46,835 nt of DNA from Mucilaginibacter empetricola (GTDB lineage: Bacteria > Bacteroidota > Bacteroidia > Sphingobacteriales > Sphingobacteriaceae): assembly GCF_024808665.1 (NCBI RefSeq), contig NZ_JANUBZ010000016.1:43501-90335 (forward strand), in the 5' to 3' direction. The notes under the pieces are model-generated. The model had not been told where the DNA came from, did no database searches, and was given only the letters and a program-made list of their open reading frames with translations. Both the position numbers and the translations under genes were made by a program. This document shows, piece by piece, positions 16,797 through 26,904 of this stretch; the stretch's first letter is position 1; every line of letters begins with the position of its first letter.

Positions 16797-18107
16797 TTAA
16801 AACAATGCAAACTGATCGCGCATCCAGCGGCCCTCATAAATATTATATTTCTTCCCAATCTCGTGTCCAAGATCACGGAATATTATCATATGTTTTTGAG
16901 CCTGTGTAATATTGTTATAAAGAACATATACGTGATTAGGTGGCGCTATATGATCAACTAATCCTAAACCAACCAACGTTGGGCATTTAAGATTAGTGGC
17001 GAAATTTTTAGCGTCAAAGTAATCAAGCGTGCTGTATACCTTATCCATGGTTAAACCGGGGCGGGTATTCACGTACTTATGAATATCATTAATGGGCCAG
17101 TCAACTTCGTGTTCCAAATTACGCACATCACTTAGTATCGGGTTTGCTGCCGAGCAAAAGTTTATCCGTTTATCAAGCGATGCCAGTGCAACTGTTAAAT
17201 ATCCTCCCAGACTACCGCCTGCAACTATAATATTATCATGCCTTAATTCGGTCCTGCTATAAATAAAATCTACAGCGCGTATGCAGTCCATTATGGCACC
17301 ACGTAAAACATATTTATTCTTATCTTCTAAATTCAATAGAATATAGCTATCGCGCCTTACGTCAATTATGTCCTTACTATTGCCCGATCCACGTATGTTC
17401 AGCGTAAACATGGCAATTTCGGGGTCGCTGCCTATCATTGGCCCCAGCGCCACCTGGTATCCGGGCAAGCCCAGCAGTGTTACAAATTTTTTATTTTTGC
17501 CTTTAACAATCGGCTCGGTAAGGAAACCGCGAATAGTTAACCCGCCCAACGACTTCATTTCGATTAAATACACCCGGTGATCTTTTTTGTTTGAATCTAC
17601 CAGTTCAGTCATCTTAAAATCAGGTGGTACGCTATCTAAAGCCTTCCGGGTATTTTGCCAAAAAGCATCAAAATCAGCAGGCTTTGCATATTGCGACCGG
17701 ATTTCTTCGGGCTTTATGCCGAAAGCTTTACGGGTTGTATCATCATAATCAGATACATTCACCATAAAATCCACCTTATAAAACCCAGGCTTGGCCATTG
17801 GGATATCAAAATTATACGATTCCGAGCTTTTGGCTCCGATTTTTACGCGTACCGAATCTGCTTTAACTTTTTTCCCGGCTTCTGTGGTTACCACATATGA
17901 TACTTTGCCTGTTTGGGGAGCGCCAGAGCCATTTTTAACTTCGTAAGTATATGACGCCGCAGAACTGAATATTCCATCGCTGCTATGGGGAGTTAACACT
18001 GCACTTACTTCGCCTTCTTTATTATCTTGTGCAAATACCGGCTTTATACCTGCTAACAGTAACAGCGTACAAAATACAGTTAAAACCTTATTTAAAACTT
18101 TTACCAT
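16797..18107 (-). CDS. Secreted acetylxylan-esterase-like alpha/beta hydrolase, paralogue 1
   Basis: 436 residues: signal peptide (1-26), an immunoglobulin-like beta domain (about 45-125), and an AXE1-type alpha/beta-hydrolase domain (140-436). The triad can be read as Ser299 in GGSLGG, Asp385 in GLVDHIAPP and His415 in DLGHEIG. AXE1 enzymes remove acetyl groups from sugars (xylan, cephalosporin C and other carbohydrates). The substrate here is unknown. The protein is 40-50 percent like its neighbour at 18382-19725 by eye in the catalytic half, and is followed by barrel paralogue 1. Confidence 0.85.
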   Translation of the reverse strand: MVKVLNKVLTVFCTLLLLAGIKPVFAQDNKEGEVSAVLTPHSSDGIFSSAASYTYEVKNGSGAPQTGKVSYVVTTEAGKKVKADSVRVKIGAKSSESYNFDIPMAKPGFYKVDFMVNVSDYDDTTRKAFGIKPEEIRSQYAKPADFDAFWQNTRKALDSVPPDFKMTELVDSNKKDHRVYLIEMKSLGGLTIRGFLTEPIVKGKNKKFVTLLGLPGYQVALGPMIGSDPEIAMFTLNIRGSGNSKDIIDVRRDSYILLNLEDKNKYVLRGAIMDCIRAVDFIYSRTELRHDNIIVAGGSLGGYLTVALASLDKRINFCSAANPILSDVRNLEHEVDWPINDIHKYVNTRPGLTMDKVYSTLDYFDAKNFATNLKCPTLVGLGLVDHIAPPNHVYVLYNNITQAQKHMIIFRDLGHEIGKKYNIYEGRWMRDQFALF

Positions 18108-18381
18108 ATTAAATTATAAAATTAAGCTTTAGCATTAATATCTCATCATTATTCACTTTGTGTTTTGTGATGAAATGGGCTATTAATTGATATTTGTGTT
18201 TCTATATGGCTATTTCCGTGCCGAAATTTATCTTATCACTTAACATTAATACGAAAATATTGCTTTACTGGTTTACTTATACCTCAAATTTATGACGCTG
18301 CGATTTGCCGGTTTATTTATAAGTATAAATTTACAGCATTAAAAAGAAATTTTTTTAATAATTATATAAATATTTCTAATC

Positions 18382-19725
18382 TTAAGGTATCCTGAATTTT
18401 TCTCTTAGCCACATGTTTTGAAACATGAAATAATTAAAATTCACTTCGTGCGAGGAATTTGGAGCACAAACAAACTCTTTATTGGTGCTGCTTATATGAT
18501 TAAACAAAGCCATGCTGCATCTGGGCGGGCAAAACTGATCAAGCAAACCAATTCCCATCAGTACCGGGCACTTTACCAGTTGCGCAAAATTTTGCGGATC
18601 ATAATAATCAAACGTCTGGAAAAACTTATCCCATGTAAAACCGGGATGCATGCTGTTATATTTTCTGAATATTTTAAATGGAAACACCTGTTTATCATAT
18701 GAGGCCGACACATTCATATCGTCATGAATATCGGCATATAAAGGCACCTGCATAGTTAAAACCTTCACCCGATTATCTAAAGCTGCGGTAATCAATGCCA
18801 ATGCTCCACCCTGACTGCCTCCTTCAACAAATATTTTTGAGGTATCGATACCCAAATTAGCATGTGAGCATAAAAAATCAAGGCCGCGTATACAGTCCAT
18901 ATATACACCACGGTAAATATATTTTTCTTTATTTTCGATATTAACCAGGCAATAGTTGTCGGTGCCCACATTAACAACGTCTTTGCTGTTGCCATTGCCG
19001 CGTACGTTCAGATCAAAAGCAATAAAATCATCATTATCCATATTGGGTTTTAATGACACCACGTAACCGGGTACACGGTAATGTACAGGAAACTTTTTAC
19101 CGTCCTTCGGCACCACTAACCAGCCGCGTATCAGCAAGTTACCGTAGGAATACATTTCGACGGAGTAAACCTTTTTTTCGCTGGTTGAGAGTTCCGGGTG
19201 CTCCAATACGCGGTATTTAGGCACTACCTTTTCCAGCTCTACACGGCTTTGTTTCCAAAATTCATCAAAGTCAGCAGGTCTATGCAGTTGTGAGGTAATA
19301 TTTTCGGGCGATACGCCAAATACTTTTCTAACCGTATCATCGTAGTCGGCGGTATTAACCATAAAGTTAATCCGGTAAAACCCCATTGGCTTGGGCGGCA
19401 CTTTAATGGTCAGCTCTTTGGATGACTGGCCGTGCACAGCCACATGCATGGTATCGGCAGCTACCTTTTTCCCTTCGTCGGTAGTAACCAGGTAAGAGAT
19501 ACGGCCTGATTTATTGTCGTGCGTATTGTTAATTACCTGCAGCCTGTATAATACTTCCTGATTGCTTTTGAATATGGCATTTTTGGTTTGAGGGCTGGGC
19601 TTTAAAATAATGTCGCCCGTTTCCGCTGTTTCAGTTTCTTGTTGTTGGATAGCCGCGTTTGTTTTTGAAACACCCGCAATCCAAATAAAAACACTGAAAA
19701 ATATAACGTAAAATTTCCTCTCCAT
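18382..19725 (-). CDS. Secreted acetylxylan-esterase-like alpha/beta hydrolase, paralogue 2
   Basis: 447 residues with a signal peptide (1-24), an Ig-like domain (45-130) and an AXE1 domain. The triad is Ser304 in EGGSQGG, Asp396 in GLLDQFCPP and His426 in SSHEV. The shared words with paralogue 1 (ADYDDTxRKxFG, KPADFD/RPADFD, RGxGNSKD, YMDCIRxxDF) show recent common descent. It begins two bases after the barrel gene at 19728, so the pair is translationally adjacent. 274 bases separate it from paralogue 1. Confidence 0.86.
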   Translation of the reverse strand: MERKFYVIFFSVFIWIAGVSKTNAAIQQQETETAETGDIILKPSPQTKNAIFKSNQEVLYRLQVINNTHDNKSGRISYLVTTDEGKKVAADTMHVAVHGQSSKELTIKVPPKPMGFYRINFMVNTADYDDTVRKVFGVSPENITSQLHRPADFDEFWKQSRVELEKVVPKYRVLEHPELSTSEKKVYSVEMYSYGNLLIRGWLVVPKDGKKFPVHYRVPGYVVSLKPNMDNDDFIAFDLNVRGNGNSKDVVNVGTDNYCLVNIENKEKYIYRGVYMDCIRGLDFLCSHANLGIDTSKIFVEGGSQGGALALITAALDNRVKVLTMQVPLYADIHDDMNVSASYDKQVFPFKIFRKYNSMHPGFTWDKFFQTFDYYDPQNFAQLVKCPVLMGIGLLDQFCPPRCSMALFNHISSTNKEFVCAPNSSHEVNFNYFMFQNMWLREKFRIP

Positions 19726-19727
19726 AT

Positions 19728-20558
19728 TTATAATTTAAAAACAGCAACAAGCGATCCACCATAACCAACACCCGTATTTATGCCATAAGGCACATAAAAT
19801 CCTCCTATAAAAAGCGAGAAACGACGTGAAAACTGGTGACCGAAATTTATTTGAGGCTTAAAGAAAGCATAGTCTCTCTCGGCAAAAACGTTGCTATTAA
19901 AGGCTTTGTTATCACTAAATGAACGGAATAACAAAAGATCGACACTTATTTGATTGTGTTTGGTAACCGGATAGCCATACGTTACCAGGAAGCTGAATTG
20001 ATCGGGACCCTGGGTATCAAAATATCGGCGGTAAGCTAATTCGGTATTGAAATAGCCCTTGCCGGGCATACTGCCACAATACATCAGCTTAATTTCACTG
20101 CCATAATCACCAAGTCCTAATGGCGATACTCCATTGTTAGTGCTATATAACGGAACCACGCCCGATACCTGAACTGATAAAAATCTCTTATAATTAAAGT
20201 TAATAAGGTTATAGCTCAGTCCTGCTACCAGATCGCCCAAGCCTTGATTTATAATGGAATTACCTTTACCAAAAGCATTTACCTGATACAAAAAAGGAAC
20301 ACTAGCAATAAAATCAAGGCGGCGTGTTATACCATAACCAACAAAAAGGCTGGTTGAGTAAGAAGAGAACCGGGCACCGGGTTGTCCCTTTACTATATTA
20401 CCATTAATATCATAACGGTCTGTTTGGGAATAATAAGAAAATGAGGGGACTACAATATCGCGATATTTACCAATGGGAAAACCTGCATAGGTTTTAACGG
20501 GGAAAGCAAAGACAATAAAAATCAATAAGCACAGGGTAGCCGTGGCAGTTTGTTTCAT
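19728..20558 (-). CDS. Outer-membrane beta-barrel protein, paralogue 2
   Basis: 276 residues: signal peptide (1-25), then GFPIGKYRD and a strand-rich barrel with regular aromatic girdles, ending in a strand that finishes with Leu. It is similar to the protein at 15920-16783. It sits between the acyltransferase gene (33-base gap) and esterase paralogue 2, suggesting an envelope acetylation/deacetylation unit. Function is unknown. Confidence 0.75.
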   Translation of the reverse strand: MKQTATATLCLLIFIVFAFPVKTYAGFPIGKYRDIVVPSFSYYSQTDRYDINGNIVKGQPGARFSSYSTSLFVGYGITRRLDFIASVPFLYQVNAFGKGNSIINQGLGDLVAGLSYNLINFNYKRFLSVQVSGVVPLYSTNNGVSPLGLGDYGSEIKLMYCGSMPGKGYFNTELAYRRYFDTQGPDQFSFLVTYGYPVTKHNQISVDLLLFRSFSDNKAFNSNVFAERDYAFFKPQINFGHQFSRRFSLFIGGFYVPYGINTGVGYGGSLVAVFKL

Positions 20559-20590
20559 TAGGGCATTATGTTCGTTTCACAAATCAGTTT

Positions 20591-21811
20591 TTAATCAGTT
20601 ATTCCCTTTGGACGAGGTTGATACTTGATTAAAAAGTCTGACTTACGGATGTAGTGATTCAACGGTTCTTCGATAAGCTTAAATAATGTTATTGCGACGG
20701 CGTTTAATACGATAAAAACATAAATAAGGTTCAAACTATCATACTCAAATGGAGAATGCCAGTTAACTCCCCATTTGTCATAAAGTGTAAACACATAGTC
20801 ATTTAGGTGATTGATGCCACCATGTAAAAGGTTGTACATCCATCCCAAATGAATCAGATAAAATATGTAGGAGCTTTTGCCCAGCAACTCCACAAAAGGA
20901 TTTGCCAATATACCTTTAAGCACAGTAGTTTCGGTAAGCAAGCCATAAAAAAAGAAAGCTATAACTATGCAAAGAATATAATTATTAGTGATGATACCTA
21001 TCGGGCTTTCCAATCCCGCTGCCCAGGGTGGTGTTATTGGCTGCAGTGCCATTACAAATACGCAAACAAAAATAAATATAAAGGCAGTGTAGGTAAAGTT
21101 GATCTTGTTGGTTCTGGTAAAGCCTTTTTTGATAACATATCGCGCCAGCTGAATCCCTACAAAAAACTCAAAGCACCTACCTAAAAAGGTAAACAGAAAC
21201 ATAAAGGTAAAATTGCCAAAGAAACCATGCCAATTAACATGGCTGAATATGAGCACCAGCAAAATACCGAATGAGGTAATGATAACTGGCTGGATATAGA
21301 ACTTGTTATATTTTTTAGCGATAAGAAATATAATAGGCGCCGAAAAATAAAAACATTCTTCAACCGTGAGCGACCATCCCTGGGCAATACCGGTATCCCA
21401 AAACTGATAAAAAAATCCCCGCAAAAAAGTAATATTTAAAACCAGTAGCGCTATAGGATTGCCTGTGCCTTTGGTGATACCCTGATCTTTAGTGAAAAAA
21501 TAATATACAAAGGCCGATATGGTAAGCAAAAAATACATGGGGTAAATGCGGGCCACCCTGTTTTTAAGATATTGCTTAAACCAGTTTTTTGTTAAGTGAA
21601 AGTTATTATAATACCGAAATGTGATCAAGAAGCCCGATAGAACAAAGAAAATAGTTACCCCAATGTGGAATTCGCCTAAAAACCTCTGAATGATATGGGG
21701 AAAATTTTCATCAAAAATATACGAAAAGTGGGATATAAATACCAGGTAAGCCGCCAAAGCGCGAACCCCGGTTAACGCCGGAATATAATTCTGTACTGAC
21801 TTTTGTGACAA
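20591..21811 (-). CDS. Acyltransferase-3 family membrane protein (OafA/YrhL-like)
   Basis: A 406-residue polytopic protein with about ten membrane helices. The N-terminus shows the family R-(x10)-H pattern (Arg17 and His28 in GVRALAAYLVFISH). Members transfer acyl groups, mostly acetyl, to cell-surface glycans. It is upstream of the barrel and esterase genes on the same strand, so an enzyme that adds acetyl groups is encoded next to two likely to remove them. Confidence 0.9.
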   Translation of the reverse strand: MSQKSVQNYIPALTGVRALAAYLVFISHFSYIFDENFPHIIQRFLGEFHIGVTIFFVLSGFLITFRYYNNFHLTKNWFKQYLKNRVARIYPMYFLLTISAFVYYFFTKDQGITKGTGNPIALLVLNITFLRGFFYQFWDTGIAQGWSLTVEECFYFSAPIIFLIAKKYNKFYIQPVIITSFGILLVLIFSHVNWHGFFGNFTFMFLFTFLGRCFEFFVGIQLARYVIKKGFTRTNKINFTYTAFIFIFVCVFVMALQPITPPWAAGLESPIGIITNNYILCIVIAFFFYGLLTETTVLKGILANPFVELLGKSSYIFYLIHLGWMYNLLHGGINHLNDYVFTLYDKWGVNWHSPFEYDSLNLIYVFIVLNAVAITLFKLIEEPLNHYIRKSDFLIKYQPRPKGITD

Positions 21812-21961
21812 AATGGTATTGATTAAAAATTAATTTCTAATATAATTTGTTTAAACCGAAGTTTAAACAAAAAAAAGAAGCTATTAGTTAATTAAATCAG
21901 ATTGTTACATAATTAACTAAGTAGCCGCAGTTTTAAAGTCAAAATTTAAGCCAACCGAAAT

Positions 21962-22930
21962 TTATACCAATGCTGACCCTTGCACCACCCCGCGCTGCAA
22001 TATTTTCTGGTCGATATAGTATTGTATTTCAGATTTTTTAAGTTTCCAGTTAGGGGCAATCAATAACTCCAAATCGCTAAGTCCAAAAAGGCGCTGTATC
22101 ACAATATCCGGACGAACAAGGGGAAGAAAGTCGCAAAGGAAGTTAGCATATTCATCCAAAGTAAATACCTTAAACGGTTCGCGCTTATATTTTACACCCA
22201 TTACCGAGCCTTCAACAATATGGAGGTGATGGAGTTTTACGAATCTAATCTGCGGGAAGCGGTTAATTTCCTCAGCATATTTCAGCATCATTTCGTGGGT
22301 TTCCCAGGGGAAACCGAAGATGGTATGCACACAAATATCAAGCTTACTATTCTCAACCAGTTTAAGCGCCTTCACCAAATCATCATGACTACAGCCGCGA
22401 TTTATTTGCGAAAGGGTATCGTTATAGATCGACTCCATACCCATTTCCAGATCCACATCAAAACGGTCGGTATAGCTCTCCAGTAAGGCTATTTTTTCGG
22501 CATCAATACAATCCGGACGGGTACCAATAGAAAGACCGACAATATCTTCAGTATGGTAGCTCAAAGCTTCATCATACATCATTTTAAGATAATGTGTTGG
22601 GGCGTAGGTATTGGTATTAGGTTGAAAGTAAATAATAAATTTATCGGCCTTATTTCCTTTACGAGCACGCTCAACACCCTGTATTACCTGCTCGCGAATT
22701 GATGGATTATTGCGCGATACAGAAGGCGTAAACGAATCAACATTGCAATAGGTACAGCCGCCATAGCCTTTTGAGCCATCGCGGTTGGGGCAGGTAAAGC
22801 CACCATCAACAATCACCTTAAACACACGCGCCCCATTATACTTTTCCTTAAGCCAGGGGCCGTAATTGTTATATCCCTTTTCCCAAACCGCTGCTGTTGT
22901 ACCTGTTATCATATTTTTATCTGGCGGCAA
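21962..22930 (-). CDS. TIGR01212-family radical SAM protein (YhcC-like)
   Basis: A 322-residue radical SAM enzyme. The 4Fe-4S cysteines are Cys47, Cys59 and Cys62 in CPNRDG...GGCTYC, the spacing characteristic of TIGR01212/YhcC. Later conserved words include GLSIGTRPDCI and EMGMESIYNDTL. The reaction of this family is not established; tRNA or small-molecule modification has been suggested. A second in-frame ATG (residue 7) could be the start. The gene stands alone. Confidence 0.9.
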   Translation of the reverse strand: MPPDKNMITGTTAAVWEKGYNNYGPWLKEKYNGARVFKVIVDGGFTCPNRDGSKGYGGCTYCNVDSFTPSVSRNNPSIREQVIQGVERARKGNKADKFIIYFQPNTNTYAPTHYLKMMYDEALSYHTEDIVGLSIGTRPDCIDAEKIALLESYTDRFDVDLEMGMESIYNDTLSQINRGCSHDDLVKALKLVENSKLDICVHTIFGFPWETHEMMLKYAEEINRFPQIRFVKLHHLHIVEGSVMGVKYKREPFKVFTLDEYANFLCDFLPLVRPDIVIQRLFGLSDLELLIAPNWKLKKSEIQYYIDQKILQRGVVQGSALV

Positions 22931-22963
22931 AGATACATTTTTTGCTGCGCGATAGCAGAAAGT

Positions 22964-23956
22964 TTAATTAAGCTTCTGCGTCATATCAAAATGATCAACC
23001 GATTCGTAGCCATTGGGCTCTTTATTAAAAGCGGAATATAAAATGTATTTTTTCCCTTTATCAATACCGGGCATCAGTTTGATAACGGCCTCTCTTACCT
23101 TTAAATTTTCCTTTTTAACTTCAGTAGTATCTTTTACATCAAAATGGGTCATATAGTAAACAACCGGGCAACTGTAACCGTCATCTGTATTTTTATTGTA
23201 GATACGTAATAACAGCGGTCCTGTAGCCAATTCCCTTAATACCAAAGGATACCGGTATTTGGCGTTAACCTCATCATGTACCTGTGTATAAAATTTACCG
23301 GCGTCAATTTCATCAGGATATTGCCAATATGCGCCCGGCTTAAAACAGGTAACCGCCAGCATTGTGTTAAGCTGCGCTGCCTGAATTTCCTTTTTAGCAT
23401 ATTGTTCTTTCGCCAGGTTAAATAACTCAGGGGCTGTTTTTCCATTAATAGTATATGGCTCCAGTTCCATTTTAACTATTTTCCAGCCATAATTAAGCTT
23501 GGCATAAACCAGGCTGAGCATATATTTATTGGGAGATTTTTCAGGGATAAAATACGCCATATACATTTCTGTGGCCTCATAAGGATATAACAGGGCATAC
23601 CGGTTTACACTTCCATCTTTCACCCGCACAGTATCGGTATCTTTATATTTGTGTACCACATAATACTCATCCAGCAACTTGTATTCATTGTCGGTTAAGC
23701 GGTTGCTAATCAGTTCCACTTCTCTGTCATTACCGGCCTCTATCATTTCTTTTGATAAAACCGCCTTTAAACCTTTCGGATCATTAGCTTTCAGGTATTT
23801 TAATGCTGTTGTATTTAGTTGATGAAAGTCATCGCGTTTGCCGGAGCTGATCTGGTCGTTTTTCCATTGTCCAGGCGTTACTACGCATGATTGAAGGGCT
23901 AAAAAAAGCGCTGAAAAAAGCAGTGCTTTAAATTGATTAAGAGTTAGGGTTCTCAT
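22964..23956 (-). CDS. Lipoprotein of unknown function
   Basis: A 330-residue protein with a hydrophobic leader and lipobox LQSC, so Cys24 would be lipidated. The mature part is mixed alpha/beta: a cystatin/NTF2-like region at about 80-170 (YALLYPYEATEMYMAYF, YGWKIVKMELEPYTING) and a TPR-like helical stretch (LFNLAKEQYAKKEIQAAQLN). I do not recognise a named family. It lies 33 bases upstream of the radical SAM gene on the same strand. Confidence 0.7.
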   Translation of the reverse strand: MRTLTLNQFKALLFSALFLALQSCVVTPGQWKNDQISSGKRDDFHQLNTTALKYLKANDPKGLKAVLSKEMIEAGNDREVELISNRLTDNEYKLLDEYYVVHKYKDTDTVRVKDGSVNRYALLYPYEATEMYMAYFIPEKSPNKYMLSLVYAKLNYGWKIVKMELEPYTINGKTAPELFNLAKEQYAKKEIQAAQLNTMLAVTCFKPGAYWQYPDEIDAGKFYTQVHDEVNAKYRYPLVLRELATGPLLLRIYNKNTDDGYSCPVVYYMTHFDVKDTTEVKKENLKVREAVIKLMPGIDKGKKYILYSAFNKEPNGYESVDHFDMTQKLN

Positions 23957-24146
23957 ATATATTTTAATGCCTCTAAGATATATATAATATTAAAAAACAA
24001 ATCCAGCTTCGCATAAAACTAGAAACAACATTCAAATTAACTATATCGTACAAGTTGCCGATGCCACTTTTACGTTGCAATTTAAACATGGTTGGTTCAA
24101 TTTGTTTTCTTTTAAAGAAGTTTATATTTGGCGAGATCTTATTACG

Positions 24147-25715
24147 ATGAAAAAAAATCTTATTTACTTTATATTATTATTACTACCTGCCTTTTCTATC
24201 GCCCAAAGTAATGACTTGTATTTTACCAAAGGAATTGAACTATATAACAACAAAGACTATAACGGAGCTGTTGAATATTTCACCAAAGAAATTGAACTGA
24301 ACCCCGGCAATGTGGATGCTTATAATTACAAAGGCCTTATAAAGGCGCAACTAGGTGATTATAATGCCGCTATAGAGATATTTACAAAAGAAATTGCTAT
24401 AGCACCACAAGTAAGCATTGCTTATTCAAACAGGGCCTATGCAAAACTTAATTCGGGTGATTATAAAGGAGCCTGGGCCGATTGTGATCATGCTATAGCA
24501 CTTGACCCTAAAAGCACCCTGGCATATACCAACCGGGGAACTGCTAAAATAAAAACTGCCGATTTTAATGGCGCCCTTGCCGATTTCAATAAAGTATTGG
24601 AGCTGGATTCTGCCAATGCAGGCGCCTATGTTAATATTGGGAATGCGAAAAATGCACTTGCTGATTTTAAAGGGGCCCTTGAAGACTTGAACCGGGCTAT
24701 TAAAATGAATAATAAAATACCCGAAGCATATCTTGATCGCGGTATAGCTAAAGGCCAACTCAAAGATAGCTACGGTGCCCTTGATGATTTTGCGAAAGCA
24801 ATTGAATTAGATCCCAATTTAGATATGGCTTATTTTTACAGAGGCGTTCAACGAAGCGAACTTAATGACTACAATAATGCAGTAACCGATTTTAACCAGG
24901 CGATAACCATCAACCCTAAATATAATGATGCTTATTTATTAAGGGGGGAAGCAAACATTAAACTAGGAAATTACGGTTCTGCAGGCGCTGACATGACAAA
25001 AGCCATAGCATTAGACCCTAACAATGCCGGAGCTTACTATGATATGGGCACCGTAAAACTCAATATGCAGGAGTTTGACGACGCCATTACAAATTATAAC
25101 AAAGCCATAAGTTTAAAAAGTGATTATGCTGAGGCTTATCACGATCGTGGACTTGCCAAATCATATAAGAATGACTTTGCCGGAGGAATAAATGATCTTA
25201 CCCGCGCTATTGCATTAGCGCCTGAAAGTGAATCGTCCTATTATTTACGGGCCGTTGATAGGATACAATTACATCAATTGACCGAGGCCATGGCCGACCT
25301 TAATAAATCAATCTCTCTAAATCCTGATAATTTATATGCATATTATTACCGGGCGGTAATTAATATGCAAGGGAACAATTTTAGTGCTGCTATTCCAAAT
25401 CTGGATAAAGCCATTGCCGGAAGCGTTAATCTTCAAAATGCTTATTTAATGCGTGGTGTGGCAAATACCAGCCTTAAAAACAACACGCTGGCCCTGGCCG
25501 ACCTCACCCAGGCAATAGCATTAAACTCGTCAAATGGTTATGCTTATTTTGAACGTGGACGTGTGTATTTCAACATGAACAATAAAACCGCAGCCAAAGC
25601 CGATTGGACAAAATCAGCAGCGCTGGGTAACAGAGATGCCGCTATGATGCTAAAATATCCGCCTGCCAAAGTAAAAACCAATCCAACCAATAACTGGGTG
25701 GTTTGGAAAAAATAA
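24147..25715 (+). CDS. Secreted tetratricopeptide-repeat protein
   Basis: 522 residues from ATG 24147; the longer reading from 24075 lacks a signal peptide at its N-terminus. A signal peptide (1-20, ending SIAQ) is followed by about fourteen TPR units of 34 residues with regular DYNGAxxxFTKxIELxPxNxxAYxxRGxAK patterns to residue ~500. The repeats would form a superhelical protein-binding surface in the periplasm. The partner is unknown. It is divergent from the lipoprotein gene. Confidence 0.88.
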   Translation: MKKNLIYFILLLLPAFSIAQSNDLYFTKGIELYNNKDYNGAVEYFTKEIELNPGNVDAYNYKGLIKAQLGDYNAAIEIFTKEIAIAPQVSIAYSNRAYAKLNSGDYKGAWADCDHAIALDPKSTLAYTNRGTAKIKTADFNGALADFNKVLELDSANAGAYVNIGNAKNALADFKGALEDLNRAIKMNNKIPEAYLDRGIAKGQLKDSYGALDDFAKAIELDPNLDMAYFYRGVQRSELNDYNNAVTDFNQAITINPKYNDAYLLRGEANIKLGNYGSAGADMTKAIALDPNNAGAYYDMGTVKLNMQEFDDAITNYNKAISLKSDYAEAYHDRGLAKSYKNDFAGGINDLTRAIALAPESESSYYLRAVDRIQLHQLTEAMADLNKSISLNPDNLYAYYYRAVINMQGNNFSAAIPNLDKAIAGSVNLQNAYLMRGVANTSLKNNTLALADLTQAIALNSSNGYAYFERGRVYFNMNNKTAAKADWTKSAALGNRDAAMMLKYPPAKVKTNPTNNWVVWKK

Positions 25716-25815
25716 ATTTGTCGTTTTTTCCCCTTTTAATTGTCTTTATATCCCATTGTGGTGCCCGGTTGTATTGGTTAACTTTATTTGATTATTAACC
25801 AATACAACTTGCATT

Positions 25816-26343
25816 ATGATAAACACCGAAACAAACCCGGCCGATAGCAAAACAATTGCTATTAATTCTACACAAATGATCACACCATTTTTATGGTTTG
25901 ATGGCAAGGTGGAAGAGGCTATCAATTTTTATATTTCAGTTTTTCCGAATTCAGAAATCGTAAATACGCATCGTCTGCCCGGCAATTCACCCGGCGAAGC
26001 TGGTAAAATATTAACCGGCACTTTCCGGCTCAACGGCGTCGAGTTTATGGTACTTGATGGCGGCCCGATGTTTACATTCAATGAATCCATCTCCTTTTTT
26101 GTGAAATGCGAAACCCAGCAGGAAGTCGACCATTTATGGAATGCCCTTGCAACCGATGGCGGTCAGGAAGGCCGGTGCGGATGGTTAAAAGATAAATATG
26201 GTGTATCGTGGCAGATAGTCCCCAATGCTTTAGGCAGGTTGCTAGGTGATCCCAATCCCCAAAAAGCGCAAAATGTAATGCAGGCAATGATGAGAATGGG
26301 CAAAATTATTATTGCCGAGTTGCAGGCGGCGCATGATAAATAA
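25816..26343 (+). CDS. VOC-family (PhnB-like) protein
   Basis: A 175-residue protein with the glyoxalase/VOC fold of the PhnB or 3-demethylubiquinone-methyltransferase-like group (PF06983). ITPFLWFDGKVEEAINFY (about 22-39) and LKDKYGVSWQIVPNAL are typical. No metal-site function can be claimed. The start could be the internal ATG at 25876, as the first 20 residues are not conserved in the family. Confidence 0.85.
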   Translation: MINTETNPADSKTIAINSTQMITPFLWFDGKVEEAINFYISVFPNSEIVNTHRLPGNSPGEAGKILTGTFRLNGVEFMVLDGGPMFTFNESISFFVKCETQQEVDHLWNALATDGGQEGRCGWLKDKYGVSWQIVPNALGRLLGDPNPQKAQNVMQAMMRMGKIIIAELQAAHDK

Positions 26344-26354
26344 AAAACGCTAAA

Positions 26355-26427
26355 GGCAGCTCCGTCAGGAGCCAAATATTGGTAGAATAAAGCGCCCTCC
26401 CATATTACGCCCCTTAGGGGCGTAACC
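26355..26427. repeat. REP-like module left of the transposase
   Basis: Two palindromes (AGCTCCGTCAGGAGCC at 26358-26373 and ACGCCCCTTAGGGGCGT at 26407-26423) joined by AAATATTGGTAGAATAAAG. The same arrangement in the same orientation recurs at 27217-27286. Confidence 0.85.
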
Positions 26428-26442
26428 TATTCAAAATGTTGA

Positions 26443-26904
26443 TCACTCGGGCAATTTGAAAATATAACGCTCATCATATTCTATTTCAAAATGTTCTAAA
26501 AACTGCCGGTATTCTTCCAAAAATGTTTTCTTTCGATGATGTTCTTCTTGATTTAATACATATTCGGTCACCGTTTTCACATGCGAACGTGAGTAAGAAA
26601 ATGCGCCGTATCCCTCCTGCCACCTAAAAACCGCGGGCGTAAATTGTTTATCGTTAATCCATTGAGACGATTCGCTTTTTACAATACGCATTAAATCTGA
26701 AAGGGATTGATTGGGACGAAAGCCGAAAAATAAATGCAGATGATCGGGCATAGTATTTATAGCTAGCATTTTATGTCCATGATTTTGAACAATTGATGTA
26801 ATATATTTTTGTAATTGATCTTTCCATTCAGGTTGAATAAGTGATTGCCTGTATTTAACTGCCATCACACATTGAATATGAATTTGGGTGTAGGTATTGG
26901 GCAT
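26443..26904 (-). CDS. HUH transposase of the IS200/IS605 type (REP-associated, RAYT-like)
   Basis: A 153-residue Y1 transposase (Transposase_17). The HUH motif is HLH in MPDHLHLFF (residues ~52-60), and the catalytic Tyr is likely in EYVLNQEEHH (~115-124). FRWQEGYGAFSYS is typical of the Bacteroidota branch. No tnpB partner is present. Instead it is flanked by two-hairpin modules in direct orientation, as in REP/RAYT systems. All motifs are intact, so it may be active. It could recognise the flanking palindromes. Confidence 0.9.
   Translation of the reverse strand: MPNTYTQIHIQCVMAVKYRQSLIQPEWKDQLQKYITSIVQNHGHKMLAINTMPDHLHLFFGFRPNQSLSDLMRIVKSESSQWINDKQFTPAVFRWQEGYGAFSYSRSHVKTVTEYVLNQEEHHRKKTFLEEYRQFLEHFEIEYDERYIFKLPE

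Noticed and set aside
15920..16876. 318-residue version of barrel paralogue 1
   Set aside because: Would overlap the upstream esterase by 80 bases and places the signal peptide 31 residues inside; start at 16783 preferred.
24075..24146. N-terminal extension of the TPR protein
   Set aside because: Adds 24 residues before a clear signal peptide; ATG at 24147 preferred.
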